Positions 1 through 8,736 of a DNA stretch of 39,504 bases are shown in pieces. The stretch covers positions 1 to 39,504 of the forward strand of contig JAAUTS010000008.1 of assembly GCA_012031345.1 (NCBI GenBank), written 5' to 3'. The notes beneath the pieces were generated by a model. The model ran no database searches. It saw nothing but the letters and a program-made list of their open reading frames with translations, and had not been told where the DNA came from. The translations under genes and the position numbers were made by a program. The DNA is from Blastochloris sp. (GTDB taxonomy: Bacteria; Verrucomicrobiota; Verrucomicrobiia; Methylacidiphilales; JAAUTS01). How positions within the stretch are numbered: position 1 is the stretch's first letter; each line of letters opens with the position of its first letter.

Positions 1-446
1 GCTTCCCGCAGCTCCTCACCCCGTCAATTTTCCCCTTCCCTCATCTTGATCAAATTGACAGGGCGAACGCACTTAAATTTCAGAAAGAGGAAAAGCTTAA
101 ACCACAAACGGACACTAAGTTACACGAATTTAAATAAAGTTTTTCCCTTGGGGCGGCGAGGCGGTAGGGGGTGGATTCGTGGGGCTTCGTGGTTAAAAAA
201 GGTTCTTGTCTAATTCAAACAGCATAGACTTAACAACATTTAGTGTGTGTTGCCCTGATCAAATTGAGTTCTCCCCTTCTCCAGTAGCGCAGGCATCTTG
301 CCTGCTGGGGCGGGCGTCCCGCCGGCCCCTTCCGCTTTCTTGCCGGAAAGCTCTTCTTTTTGTCTTAACCAGCCAGACATTTCCCAACAACGCTTCCCTC
401 TTGCCTTGCCCCCTTCGCTTCGTCAGCATCCAGCCAGGTTTTTCTT
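1..446. other. Intergenic region with two dispersed-repeat types
   Basis: No credible gene is seen; the open frames here are low-complexity shadows. Positions 97-196 hold a degenerate inverted repeat whose outer ends read TTAAaCCAC and GTGGTTAA, with CACGAA/TTCGTG further in. Positions 283-329 hold two adjacent hairpins (listed separately). A 12-base string TGATCAAATTGA occurs near 48 and again near 256. The window starts inside this region, so the upstream gene is unknown. Confidence 0.6.
283..329 (+). repeat. Double-hairpin dispersed repeat, copy 1
   Basis: The sequence begins AGTAGC and then forms GCAGGCA-TCT-TGCCTGC (289-305), followed by a second GC-rich hairpin with arms around CGGGCG-TC-CCGCCG (307-329). 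A second copy at 17565-17610 keeps both hairpins although the paired bases differ, so base pairing appears to be conserved rather than sequence. Similar elements are familiar from Verrucomicrobia and Planctomycetes intergenic DNA; their function is unknown. Confidence 0.75.
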
Positions 447-949
447 ATGGTGTCATCGTCCCCTCCTCCCACACCCCTTTACTCCGTCCGCAACTCACAC
501 ATCCATGGTTCCGGCATTTTTGCCACCGCGGACATTCCCCGTCACACCCGCATACTGGAATATGTCGGGGAACGCATCACCAAAGCCGAAGCCCAGCGCC
601 GGGCCGAAGCCCAAATCCTCAAGGCCCAAAAGGGACGCTCCGGCGCCGTCTATATTTTTGAAGCCACCTTGCGTCACGACATTGATGGCAATGTCCCCTG
701 GAACCCGGCCCGACTCATCAATCATTCCTGCGACCCAAACTGTCAGGCCGAAAATATCCGGGGCCGCATCTGGATCCGCTCCAGACGCCGCATCCTGGTG
801 GGTGAGGAACTTTCCTACGATTATGGCTATGACCTGGACCATTATCAGGAACATCCCTGCCGCTGCGGCAGCCTCTCTGCCTCGGCTACATCGTCGGACG
901 CAGCCATCGCCAACGCTTGGTCAAACTCTTGTCCCGGAAAACTTCGTGA
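447..949 (+). CDS. SET-domain protein-lysine methyltransferase family protein (one frameshift)
   Basis: The small protein carries the SET core: GSGIFAT near residue 21, the AdoMet/knot motif NHSCDPNC at 92-99, and ELSYDYGY near 121-128, then the post-SET cysteines CRCGS. SET proteins transfer methyl groups from AdoMet to lysine; the bacterial substrate is not known here. After CRCGS the ATG frame runs on as low-complexity residues to 1028. Shifting frame at about 871-875 instead gives LCLGYIVGRSHRQRL and a stop at 947-949. That is the expected post-SET tail, with its third cysteine, so a single C is probably missing. The restored protein is about 167 residues. It is a single gene with no operon partner; tRNA-Met follows. 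Confidence 0.85.
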
Positions 950-1035
950 TTTCCGATTGAATCTTTGCCCGCACTTTGAGATATTCCATAGCTCTGGTAA
1001 CGCAGCTCCACCGTCGGAGCCTGCCTAACCCATCC

Positions 1036-1107
1036 GGCAGCGTAGCTCAGCGGTAGAGCAGGGGACTCATAAGCCCTTGGTCACAGGTTCAAATCCTGTC
1101 GCTGCTA
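1036..1107 (+). tRNA. tRNA-Met (anticodon CAT)
   Basis: A full cloverleaf can be drawn. Acceptor strands are GGCAGCG and CGCTGCT (one G-T pair) and the discriminator is A. The D arm is GCTC/GAGC. The anticodon loop is CTCATAA with CAT in the anticodon position. The T arm is ACAGG-TTCAAAT-CCTGT. The strand closing the anticodon stem has one A-G mismatch. The CCA end is not encoded. CAT anticodons also occur in initiator and lysidine-modified Ile tRNAs; the elongator Met type is preferred because the acceptor stem is fully paired, but this is not certain. Confidence 0.9.
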
Positions 1108-1163
1108 AACTATCTCTTTATGGCTTGGACCTACATGCTCCACGGTGACAATTGCATAGAGCA

Positions 1164-1211
1164 GCCCCGAACGCTTCGGGTTGATCACAGGTTCAAATCC
1201 TGTCGCTGCTA
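1164..1211 (+). repeat. Duplicated 3' end of the tRNA-Met gene
   Basis: Positions 1185-1211 repeat exactly the last 27 bases of the tRNA gene (1081-1107), covering the T arm and acceptor 3' strand. Just before it, TAGAGCAG also matches the D-arm part of the tRNA, and CCCG-AACGCTT-CGGG could be a ruined anticodon arm without T at position 33. It is therefore either a decayed second tRNA or an attachment-site duplicate left by an integrative element. The 77 bases between the copies encode nothing recognisable. Confidence 0.7.
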
Positions 1212-1310
1212 AAAATTTCACCCCCGAGCACCCACCCGGATTCTGGGCGTTTCTGTGAAACGCCAAGCACACCCTTTTCAGCCTAAGGAACCGCTGATTA
1301 AAGACAATCA

Positions 1311-1401
1311 AACCGCAAAGACACAAAGATCGCGAAGAAAGCCGGGTTTTTAACAGAGGAATTTATTTTTCTTTCTTCGCGGTCATCGCGTCTTGGCGGT
1401 T
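1311..1401. repeat. Long imperfect inverted repeat
   Basis: Two 31-base arms (1311-1341 and 1371-1401) match in 26 of 31 positions when one is reversed and complemented, with a 29-base loop. The arm starts AACCGC and ends CGCGAAGAAAG. The element lies between the tRNA region and the 3' end of lpxD. A more decayed element of the same general style is at 97-196. It could fold as a transcript hairpin or be a MITE-type remnant. Confidence 0.7.
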
Positions 1402-1458
1402 AAATCAGTGTCTCCCTAAAGTCCCCTCCCGCGGGTAAAGCCACCTCAAAGCATCCCC

Positions 1459-2493
1459 TCAACTCTTCTCCACACTCAAACCCTGCGCCGCCTTCTCCAA
1501 AGCCTTCAGCCGGGCATACAACTCAGGCAAACGCTGGGTCAACGCTTCAATCTCCATCGAGTCCTTCACTGGTTTCGCCGGTCCACCCCGGTAAACTCCT
1601 GGTGTGGTAATATCCTTCGTCACCGCCGTCCATGCCGTGATCGTAACCTGATCCGCGGTTTTAACGTGACCCACCAAGGCAGACTGTCCGGCGATGGTGT
1701 TGTATTTACCCAAGGTCGAGCTTCCGGACAGTCCCACCTGAGCCACCACCACGGAATGGGCTCCGATCACCACGTTGTGCGCGATCATCACCAGGTTATC
1801 AATCTTGCAACCTTCCTGAATCCAGGTTTTGTCAAAGCGTCCCCGATCTATCGTGGTGTTCGCTCCGATCTCCACATCATCATCCACCTGCACGTAACCC
1901 GTCTGCGGCACTTTGACGTAACGACCTTTTTCAAATTCATACCCAAAACCGTCCGAGCCAATGACCGCACCGCAATGAATCATGACCCGTTTCCCGAGAA
2001 CACAGCGCTCCCGGATACTCACACGGGGGTAAAGAAAACAACTGTCACCCAGCACCGTCTCATGCCCCACGTAGCAGCCCGCTCCGAGATGCACTCCCTC
2101 GCCGATCCTCGCTCCCGGCTCGATCACCACCTGTGGCCCCACCCACACCCCCGAGCCCAGCACCGCACTCTCCGCCACCACCGCCGTGGGATGAATCCCC
2201 GCCGTCCACTCCAACGGGGCAGGGGCAAACAGCGCGGCAATTTGCGCAAAGGCGGCGGAAGGATTTTCCACACGAATCACCGCACTGGGAAATTCTCCGG
2301 CTGCCGACTTGGGAATCAGGATGGCCCCGGCCTTGCTTTGCAAAGCTTGTTTGATGTAGCGGGGATTACCCAGAAACGAAATCTGCCCGGACTCCGCCCG
2401 ACCCAGATCATTGATCCCGGTGATGAGATGCCCGCCGTCTCCGACGAGTTCTCCACCAACCAGAACCGCCAGTTCGGCCAAGCGGTGTGCCAT
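1459..2493 (-). CDS. lpxD: UDP-3-O-acylglucosamine N-acyltransferase
   Basis: LpxD adds the N-linked 3-hydroxyacyl chain from acyl-ACP to UDP-3-O-acylglucosamine, the third step of lipid A synthesis, in the cytosol. The 344 residues match the family length. There is an N-terminal uridine-binding domain (about 1-100), a left-handed beta-helix of hexapeptide repeats (about 103-300), and a C-terminal helix (about 310-344). The catalytic histidine lies in IAHNVVIG (His239), and DGFGYEF and ANTTIDRG are family signatures. It follows ompH by 26 bases, in the common bamA-ompH-lpxD order, so the window comes from a diderm that makes lipid A. The frame is intact. Confidence 0.97.
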   Translation of the reverse strand: MAHRLAELAVLVGGELVGDGGHLITGINDLGRAESGQISFLGNPRYIKQALQSKAGAILIPKSAAGEFPSAVIRVENPSAAFAQIAALFAPAPLEWTAGIHPTAVVAESAVLGSGVWVGPQVVIEPGARIGEGVHLGAGCYVGHETVLGDSCFLYPRVSIRERCVLGKRVMIHCGAVIGSDGFGYEFEKGRYVKVPQTGYVQVDDDVEIGANTTIDRGRFDKTWIQEGCKIDNLVMIAHNVVIGAHSVVVAQVGLSGSSTLGKYNTIAGQSALVGHVKTADQVTITAWTAVTKDITTPGVYRGGPAKPVKDSMEIEALTQRLPELYARLKALEKAAQGLSVEKS

Positions 2494-2519
2494 GGGAGAA
2501 ACCTTGAGGAACGACCAAC

Positions 2520-3101
2520 TTACTTCTTGGCGTCGGCAGGCTTGGACTTGTTCAGGGTCTTGATGATTTCCTGAGTGATGTCCGTGACCCCTTCGGTGTA
2601 GACCAAAGCAGGGGTGCCATTCAGCGTCATGCCGGATTTGTCCATGACCAGGTTATATTTACCCTTGGAAAAAGTTACGATGGCTTCGTTGATCTCATCC
2701 ACAATGCCCTTACGCATCCGGGCCTGACTGTCTTGGAACATCTTGCTGGTTTGATCCCGGAAGGCCAGCAACTCACGCTCACGAGCGGCCGCTTCCTGCT
2801 GCTTTTCACGGACTTTTTGCTCCGCTTCCTTCTTGGCCGTCTCGCTGGCGGAAGGATCCTTGGCCCGCTCAATCAATCCGTTGAGCTGATCCACCAGCTT
2901 GTTCATGTCCGTTTTTTTCTCTTCAAAGTTTTTCTGAAAAGTGGCCATGTCCTGCTTCAGGCGCTCCTGGGCGTCGTTGGTTTTGTAATATTGCTTGAAC
3001 GCTTCCTGCATGTCCACCAAGGCAATCTTGGTTTCCGCCTGACAAATCGAGGCCAGGGAAAGGGACAACAGGGAGATCGTGGATAGAATTAGTGTTCTCA
3101 T
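2520..3101 (-). CDS. ompH: OmpH/Skp-family periplasmic chaperone
   Basis: Skp-type chaperones hold unfolded outer-membrane proteins in the periplasm and pass them to BamA. The protein opens with a signal peptide ending about LASICQA (cleavage near residue 22), followed by KIALVDMQEAF, the typical OmpH start. Charged, Gln/Glu/Lys-rich helices (about 40-140) form the expected coiled-coil arms, and the tail returns to the body domain (YNLVMDKSGMTL). At 193 residues it is slightly longer than E. coli Skp. It sits 16 bases after the restored bamA stop and just before lpxD. No Shine-Dalgarno is visible before the ATG. Confidence 0.95.
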   Translation of the reverse strand: MRTLILSTISLLSLSLASICQAETKIALVDMQEAFKQYYKTNDAQERLKQDMATFQKNFEEKKTDMNKLVDQLNGLIERAKDPSASETAKKEAEQKVREKQQEAAARERELLAFRDQTSKMFQDSQARMRKGIVDEINEAIVTFSKGKYNLVMDKSGMTLNGTPALVYTEGVTDITQEIIKTLNKSKPADAKK

Positions 3102-3117
3102 AAGAAGAAGGATTTAA

Positions 3118-5535
3118 CTAGAATTGGTAGCCGACGTCAAAGTGGAACTCGATCGATCCGTCCGGATCAAAATTTGCCGCGTTCCATCAAAGGTGTTCCC
3201 AAATCCAACCGCAAGGGCCCAATCGGCAGGTTCAAACGCAGACCCACCCCTGTGCCGATGGCAAATTCGTTCACGGAATAATCAAAACCCCGCTGTTGTT
3301 GAAGCCACCATCCACAAACACCGCACCACGCACCCGGTCAATGATCGGGAAGGTCAACTCCAGATTACTGTAAGCCATGGTCTGTCCTCCGAAGGGTTCT
3401 CCAGTCGAATCCAGCGGGCCAATGTCACGGAAACCAAAACCACGGATCGAACGCGAACCACCAATGAAAAGACGGTCAAACAAGGGCGGTGGATTCGTGC
3501 CGTCATAACCATCCACCACTGAAGTGGCCAAGCCCATGGAAACAATCAAATCGTAAGGCAAAAGGAAAAACTTCGTCGCCTCCGCCTCCAACTTCCAGAT
3601 GTTGGTGTCGCCCAGCAGCGGTCCGCCCGCACCCTCCGCCGAGAATTCCGCCTTCTCCCCACTCCGGGTCAGGAACAAGCTGTCCCGCGTGTCATAAGTC
3701 AGGGTCGCCCGGACCGAACTCTTCGTCCGATATCCTTCCTCCGCCCGCAAAGCCGCCGAAGCCGTCGTATCCACATCCACAATCCCGATGTTCTCCGCCT
3801 GATAACGCACCCCGAAACGCCAGAACTGATTCAAAGCCTTACCCACCCGCACCGCTGCTCCGTAACGCTCAATATCATACACGCTGCTGTCAAAACTCGA
3901 CTGGTTGTAAAACAGATCAAACCCAAAGGACAACTGGCGATCCAAAAACCATGGCTCCGTCCAACTCACCAAAAAGTCGCGCCGGGTCAAACCGTATTGC
4001 AGACGGGTCCTGAATTTCTGTCCCGCCCCGGTAAAGCTCGGGAAATTCGCGTAATCAAAATTTCCCTGACTCAACTCCACAAAACCCAACAGGCTGTCCA
4101 CCGTGCTGAACCCAATCCCAAAGGTCACCGATCCCGTGCGCTGCTCCTCCACCGTCACCACCATGTCGCGACGATTCGGCACCGCCGTCTCTTTTTCACT
4201 GATGTCCACCTTGGAAAAATATCCCAGGTTCTCCAAACGCTTCTTGCTCGCATCCACCCGCACAGAGTCATAGACCTCACCGGGCGCCAGCGCCAACTCG
4301 CGCCGCAACACCTTGTCCTTGGTCCGGTTGTTGCCCTGAATGATGATTCTCTCCACAAAAGACTGCTCGTTTTCCTCCACGGAATACAACACATCCATCT
4401 TGCCACTCTCAATGTTCGGCTGCCGCACCGGCGTCACGTTCGCATCAATGTAGCCGCGCTCCCCGTAAAGATCACGGACCGCCTTCACATCCTCTTCCAA
4501 ACCCTGCGGAGAAAACACTCCCTCCTCCTTCATCGTCAGCCGACCCATGATCTGCTCGGAGGTGAAAAGCTGGTTCTTCTCAAAATTGATCCTGCCCACG
4601 CGATACTGAATCCCCTCAAACACCGTCACCTTGATATCAATGACATCCTCTTCCGGGTAACTGTAATCCACCCCCTTGACCTGCATGTCGATGTAGCCGT
4701 TCTTCTGATAATATTCGCGCAAGGCTTTTAAATCTTCCTGAAACTGTTCTTCCTTCAACAACCCCGACTTGTTGAAAAATGACAGCCAGTTTTTCTTCCG
4801 CGTTTTGAAAACTTTTCTGAGTTCGTCCTCTGAGAATACCGTCGCTCCTTCAAACGTGATGAACCGAACATAGGCTTTGCCCTGCTCATTGATGGTAAAG
4901 GTCACCACCGCACGTCCCGCCTGCTCGTTGATGTCGATTTTGTACTCCACCGTCGCCTTCGGGAAACCCTTGCTCCGGTAGTATTCCAACACCTTCCGCG
5001 AATCCTCCGCCACCTTCTGCTCACTCAGCGGATCGTTCGGCTTGCTGCCCATCTCCTTGCGGATCCGCTTTTCCTTGATCTTCACCGCACCGTTGATGAC
5101 GATGTCCTTGACCGTGGGCTTGGGTTGAACCACCACCACCACTTTGACGCCGTCCGCCAGCGGTTCATCGTAAATCCGCAAATTGACAAACAACCCGGTG
5201 GAATAAAGGTTTCTCACGTCCTCCTCCACGGATGTCATGGAATAAGGCTGCCCCACCGTCGTCCGCATGTTGGAAAGAATCACACTGCGATCCACTGAGC
5301 GCGGACCCGCATACTCGATCTCCACTTCCTTGACCACTGGCCCACGCTGCGTCGGAGAATCCGCTGCGGAAGGGGGTTGAATCAGTGTCTTGCCCTCGGG
5401 AGCTTCCTGTGCCCCGGATCCCAGCACCATGACCAACGACAAAGCCGCAACCAGGATCCCTTGAAAGACCCCGTTCCCACTGCGCCCGAAGCGCTGTCTC
5501 GCTGCCAAATGCATCATCCGATTGGTTCTTAACAA
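3118..5535 (-). CDS. bamA: Outer membrane protein assembly factor BamA (two frameshifts near the C-terminus)
   Basis: BamA is the core beta-barrel of the machine that inserts outer-membrane proteins. A signal peptide ends near GSGAQ (about residue 43). Five POTRA domains follow, recognisable in phrases such as VKDIVINGAVKIKEKRI and VERIIIQGNNRTKDKVL, then a 16-strand barrel with the lid motif IRGFG. The ATG frame stops early at 3271, after DGGFNNSGVLIIP. Two corrections restore a normal end: one G missing in the run at 3288-3291 gives FDYSVNEFAIGTGVGLRL, and one extra base in the run at 3169-3172 gives DPDGSIEFHFDVGYQF, ending in the required aromatic residue. Two knock-outs of an essential gene are implausible, so these are most likely sequence errors. 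Confidence 0.95.
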
Positions 5536-5676
5536 CTTTTTTTCAAGGACTTACGTATTTACACGATTTACGTTAAAAGTCCGTGTCTCTGCGCAAACTG
5601 AAGCTTGTGGGCCGGATCGTCAAGTGAATTATCCCCGGAAATCCCGACGGAAATTTTCCAGGAAAAAGGCAAGCCC

Positions 5677-6196
5677 TTATTCCTTGCTCTTCTTGGCCGG
5701 GCGGGTCTTTTTCCCTTTCACCGGAACCTCTTCCTGAACCTCAGCCTGAGGGGCTTCCAAGACCACTTTGACCTTGGCCTGCACCCCCATGGGAAGCTGG
5801 ATTGCCACCTCCATGCTCGCCCATCGCCTTCAAAGGACGCGGGAGATCGATCTTCTTGCGATCCACCTTGTGCCCCTGCACCTCCAAACGGGCCGCAATG
5901 TCCTGTGACGTGACCGAACCAAACACCTTGTCCGAGTCCCCGTGCTCCATTTGGAATGTGATGGTCACTTTCTTCAAAGCCGTGGCCATTTCCTCCGCCG
6001 CGTTCAGCTCCGCCGCTTCACGCTCCGCACGGCGCTTCTTCAAGTCCTCCACCATCTTTTTCGAGGCAGTCGTCGCCACACTGGCCAGATCACGCGGCAA
6101 CAAAAAATTACGGGCATAGCCGGGCTTCACCCGCACCACATCCGCTTCCACACCCAAACCCTCCACAGGTTTCTTCAGAATTACTTCAACTGCCAT
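5677..6196 (-). CDS. rplI: 50S ribosomal protein bL9 (one frameshift)
   Basis: bL9 binds domain V of 23S rRNA and reaches to the neighbouring ribosome. The N-terminal domain is clear (VEVILKKPVEGLG, VKPGYARNFLLP). The connecting helix and C-terminal domain follow (HGDSDKVFGSVTSQDIA, HKVDRKKIDLPRPLKAMGEH). After GEH the frame turns to Gly/Ser-rich noise. Removing one base at 5811-5812 gives EVAIQLPMGVQAKVKVVL and a Lys-rich tail ending at 5677, a normal C-terminus of about 172 residues. rpsR, often found between ssb and rplI, is absent from the 93-base gap upstream. Confidence 0.95.
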
Positions 6197-6289
6197 AGTC
6201 GTTTACTCCTTCATCTTTCGTTACACGCCGCTCCACCGAATGCCAACACCCGGCCGCCGCGCTGTTTTTTTCTTAAAATTTTAGCTTCA

Positions 6290-6781
6290 TCAAAACGGAA
6301 TCTCATCATCCGACGCATCCGGTCCATGTCCGTAATCCGGCTCCGGTGCCTGATCCCGCGCCGGACCGCGACTGTAACCCCCCTCGCGCTCGCCCCCGCC
6401 GGAACGTCCCGACCCGCCGGATCCCCCAGCCGACCCGCCGCCTGAACCCGAGCCTCGTCCCAAAAATTGCACCCGATCCGCCCGCACCCGCAGCCGGCTG
6501 CGCTTCTCCCCCTGCTGACTCTCCCATTGATCCAATTGCAGGCGCCCTTCCACAAAAATCGGAGAACCCTTGCTCAAATAATCCTTACAGGTCTCCGCCT
6601 GGCGACCCCATACCACCACATCCACGTAACACACTTCCTCCTTCTCCCCACCCTCCGGCGTCCGATACACCATGTTGATGGCCAGGGCCAGATCCCCCAC
6701 CGCCGTGCCTTTGGGCGTGTGCCGGATTTCAGGATCACGGGTCAGATTACCAATCAAAAAAACGCGGTTCAGGGAAGCCAT
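6290..6781 (-). CDS. ssb: Single-stranded DNA-binding protein
   Basis: SSB coats single-stranded DNA in replication, repair and recombination. The OB fold covers about residues 1-110 (MASLNRVFLIGNLTRDPEIR, AINMVYRTPEG, VDVVVWGRQAETC, SPIFVEGRLQLDQW). A Gly/Ser/Arg-rich linker follows, and the tail ends in the acidic partner-binding tip DDEIPF. At 163 residues it has the usual length. It lies 94 bases after rpsF and 93 before rplI on the same strand, the widespread ribosomal-replication grouping. Confidence 0.97.
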   Translation of the reverse strand: MASLNRVFLIGNLTRDPEIRHTPKGTAVGDLALAINMVYRTPEGGEKEEVCYVDVVVWGRQAETCKDYLSKGSPIFVEGRLQLDQWESQQGEKRSRLRVRADRVQFLGRGSGSGGGSAGGSGGSGRSGGGEREGGYSRGPARDQAPEPDYGHGPDASDDEIPF

Positions 6782-6875
6782 GCTCGTCGGTATTCAGTTA
6801 GAGGTTCAAGGTTGATTGGAGAAAAAAGCGTTGTGTTGGGAAAAGTCAGGGGCTATTCACCCCAGCTGCTGCACC

Positions 6876-7187
6876 TTAAGCAGCCTGGGCTTCCTTGGCC
6901 ACCTTCGCAATCAAATCCACCTGACGGAAGACCCGCTTGTCCAAAGCAAAACTTTGACGCAAAGCCGCCAGTTGCAGGCTGTCCAAATCAAAACGGACCC
7001 CCAGATAATATCCGGCATCCAACTTGCCCGCCACCTGCTCAAACTTGCGACGATCCATCCGTTGCGCGGCATAAAACTCGCCTCCCAGGCCCTCGATGGC
7101 CTTCTTGATCGCGGTCACCATTTCCTCCACCCCTTCTTCCTTGCCTTGCAAGTCCAGGATGAACATTGATTCGTAATGTTTCTTCAT
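6876..7187 (-). CDS. rpsF: 30S ribosomal protein bS6
   Basis: bS6 sits on the platform of the small subunit, normally with bS18. The 103-residue protein has the ferredoxin-like S6 fold pattern: KHYESMFILDL at the start, IKKAIEGLGGEFYAAQRMDRRKFE in the middle and GYYLGVRFDLDSLQLAALR later. The start ATG overlaps the pth stop by four bases (ATGA), which suggests translational coupling. After the gene the transcript can form a small GGGG/CCCC hairpin near 6855-6868, before ssb. Confidence 0.95.
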   Translation of the reverse strand: MKKHYESMFILDLQGKEEGVEEMVTAIKKAIEGLGGEFYAAQRMDRRKFEQVAGKLDAGYYLGVRFDLDSLQLAALRQSFALDKRVFRQVDLIAKVAKEAQAA

Positions 7188-7756
7188 ACTTCTCGATTCA
7201 CTTCATTCATGGCGGCGACCACCCCCTCGTGCTCACAAAGCTCCAGGGCGTCCACCGCGCGCGTTATCATTCTCTGCACGACTTCTTTCTCGTCCGGTCC
7301 GAACTTCCCCAGCACATGATCCACCAGGTCCATCCGTTCTGGAGCCGCCCCCACACCGCACTTCAAGCGCGCGTAGGACTGCGTCCCCAAATGCTGCTCA
7401 ATCGACCTAAGCCCATTATGGCCCCCAGCCGATCCCTTCTCCCTCAGCCTTAATTGGCCGAGCTTCAGGCTCACATCATCCATCACCACCAAAATCTTTT
7501 CCGGCTCCAGCTTGAACCAATCCAGCGCCGCCCGGACCGCCTCTCCAGAAAGGTTCATGAAACCCAGAGGCTTCATCAACCAGACCCCCTCGGGAGTCTG
7601 TGTCCCTTCCGCATCACCGAACCGCAATCGCTTCCAGCCCAAGCCCTTCTTCCGGGCCCAGCCTTCCACGACCATGTAACCCGCGTTGTGCCGTGTTTCC
7701 ACGTAGCCACTCCCGGGATTGCCCAGCCCCACCACCAGTGGGTAGAGCACGGACAA
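7184..7756 (-). CDS. pth: Peptidyl-tRNA hydrolase
   Basis: Pth cleaves the ester bond of peptidyl-tRNAs that drop off the ribosome. All landmarks are present: VVGLGNPGSGYVETRHNAGY with the catalytic His, the substrate-contact segment KPLGFMNLSGEAV, the catalytic Asp in VVMDDVSLKLGQLRLREKGSAGGHNGL, and RLKCGVG. At 190 residues the length is normal. The start is TTG (7754-7756), three bases after the restored rplY stop, and AAGAAGGG inside the end of rplY can act as its ribosome binding site. The stop overlaps rpsF. Confidence 0.96.
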   Translation of the reverse strand: MSVLYPLVVGLGNPGSGYVETRHNAGYMVVEGWARKKGLGWKRLRFGDAEGTQTPEGVWLMKPLGFMNLSGEAVRAALDWFKLEPEKILVVMDDVSLKLGQLRLREKGSAGGHNGLRSIEQHLGTQSYARLKCGVGAAPERMDLVDHVLGKFGPDEKEVVQRMITRAVDALELCEHEGVVAAMNEVNREV

Positions 7757-7759
7757 GGC

Positions 7760-8450
7760 TTAGCCCTTCTTGGCTGGAGTTTTTGGCCGGAGCCGCCGCC
7801 GCTGCTGCCGCATCCGGCTTCTTGCCCTTAAGCACTTCCGGTTGAGCCGCCGCCCCATCCGCAGCCGGAGCCGCCTCTTCCGTCTTGGGCGCGTGAATCA
7901 TGAAAACCGCCAAATCCCCCGCCGTGATAAAGCTGACTCCTTCAGGCTTGGGCAATTCCTTCACGTGAATCGCATCGCCAATCTTCATCTCGGACACATC
8001 CACCACAATCTCCGAAGGCAAATCCTTGGGCAAACACTCCACCCGGACATGACGCATCAAGTGATCCAAAATCCCACCACCCGTGCGCACCCCGATCGCT
8101 TCTCCCAGCTCATGCACGGAAACTTCCGCCTGAACCTTTTTGTTCGGATCAATCTCATGCAAATCCACATGCAGAACCTTATCCTTCAAGGGATGAATCT
8201 GCACCTCGCTCAACAAAGCCAGATGTTTCTTCGCGCCGGATTCCCCGCTGATCTCCAGATCCACCAGCACGCTCTCCGCCTTGGTGGCATTCAAGGCCCC
8301 GACCAATTCTTTCGAACTGATCTGCAAAGCCCTCGGCTCGCCCTGCCCATAGAGCACCGCCGGCGTTTTGCCAGTGCCACGGATTTGACGTGATTTGAGC
8401 CGACCGATGCCGCTGCGGAGCTCTGCTTTCAAACTGATACGATTTGCCAT
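7760..8450 (-). CDS. rplY: 50S ribosomal protein bL25, long CTC/TL5 form (one frameshift)
   Basis: bL25 binds 5S rRNA. The N-terminal L25 domain (about 1-95) has LKAELRSGIGRLKSRQIRGTGKTPAVLYG, and the C-terminal TL5 domain (about 100-195) has VSVHELGEAIGVRTGGGILDH. An Ala/Pro/Lys-rich tail follows, so this is the long form. After PAK the frame runs through the start of pth for about 50 residues. One A too many in the run at 7780-7784 explains this; without it the protein ends KTPAKKG and stops at 7760, just before pth. It is the first gene of the rplY-pth-rpsF unit. Confidence 0.94.
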
Positions 8451-8736
8451 AACTCTGTCCTATTCTGAAAAAGTGAGTGTGAAAGAGAACAGGAAATCCC
8501 TCCCCCGGTCAACCCTTTTCACAGCCAAAGACGTACAAATTCCAAAAAAGTCCGCCTCCCCCTCTGATAACACCCCCACAAAACACATCCCAACCCCAAA
8601 TTTCGAGCTCCTTTCGATGAACCACCCAAGCCTCCTTCTATCTCAAACCCAACACTTCCTCTGTGTCCGCTGTGTCCTCTGTGGTGCATCCCCTCCTTTG
8701 ACTTATTGCCGACAGCCCAGAGCGAATAGCCCCCAC
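8451..8736. repeat. Upstream region of rplY with direct repeat copy A
   Basis: About 170 bases upstream of rplY probably hold its promoter, although no box can be assigned with confidence. At 8621-8691 lies copy A of a dispersed direct repeat that contains CACCCAAGCCTCCTT, then CAACACTTCCTCTGTG, then CTGTGTCCTCTGTGGT. The same string returns at 9513-9577 (copy B) with only a handful of differences over 65 bases, so A and B bracket the first toxin-antitoxin pair. Confidence 0.8.

Noticed and set aside
495-854. Open frame on the minus strand opposite the SET gene
   Set aside because: It is a shadow of the SET reading frame; composition is Gly/Asp-rich and no family pattern is seen.
1105-1326. 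Open frame on the minus strand over the duplicated tRNA end
   Set aside because: Its middle part, ATGFEPVI, is the reverse reading of tRNA-like sequence, a well-known source of false proteins.
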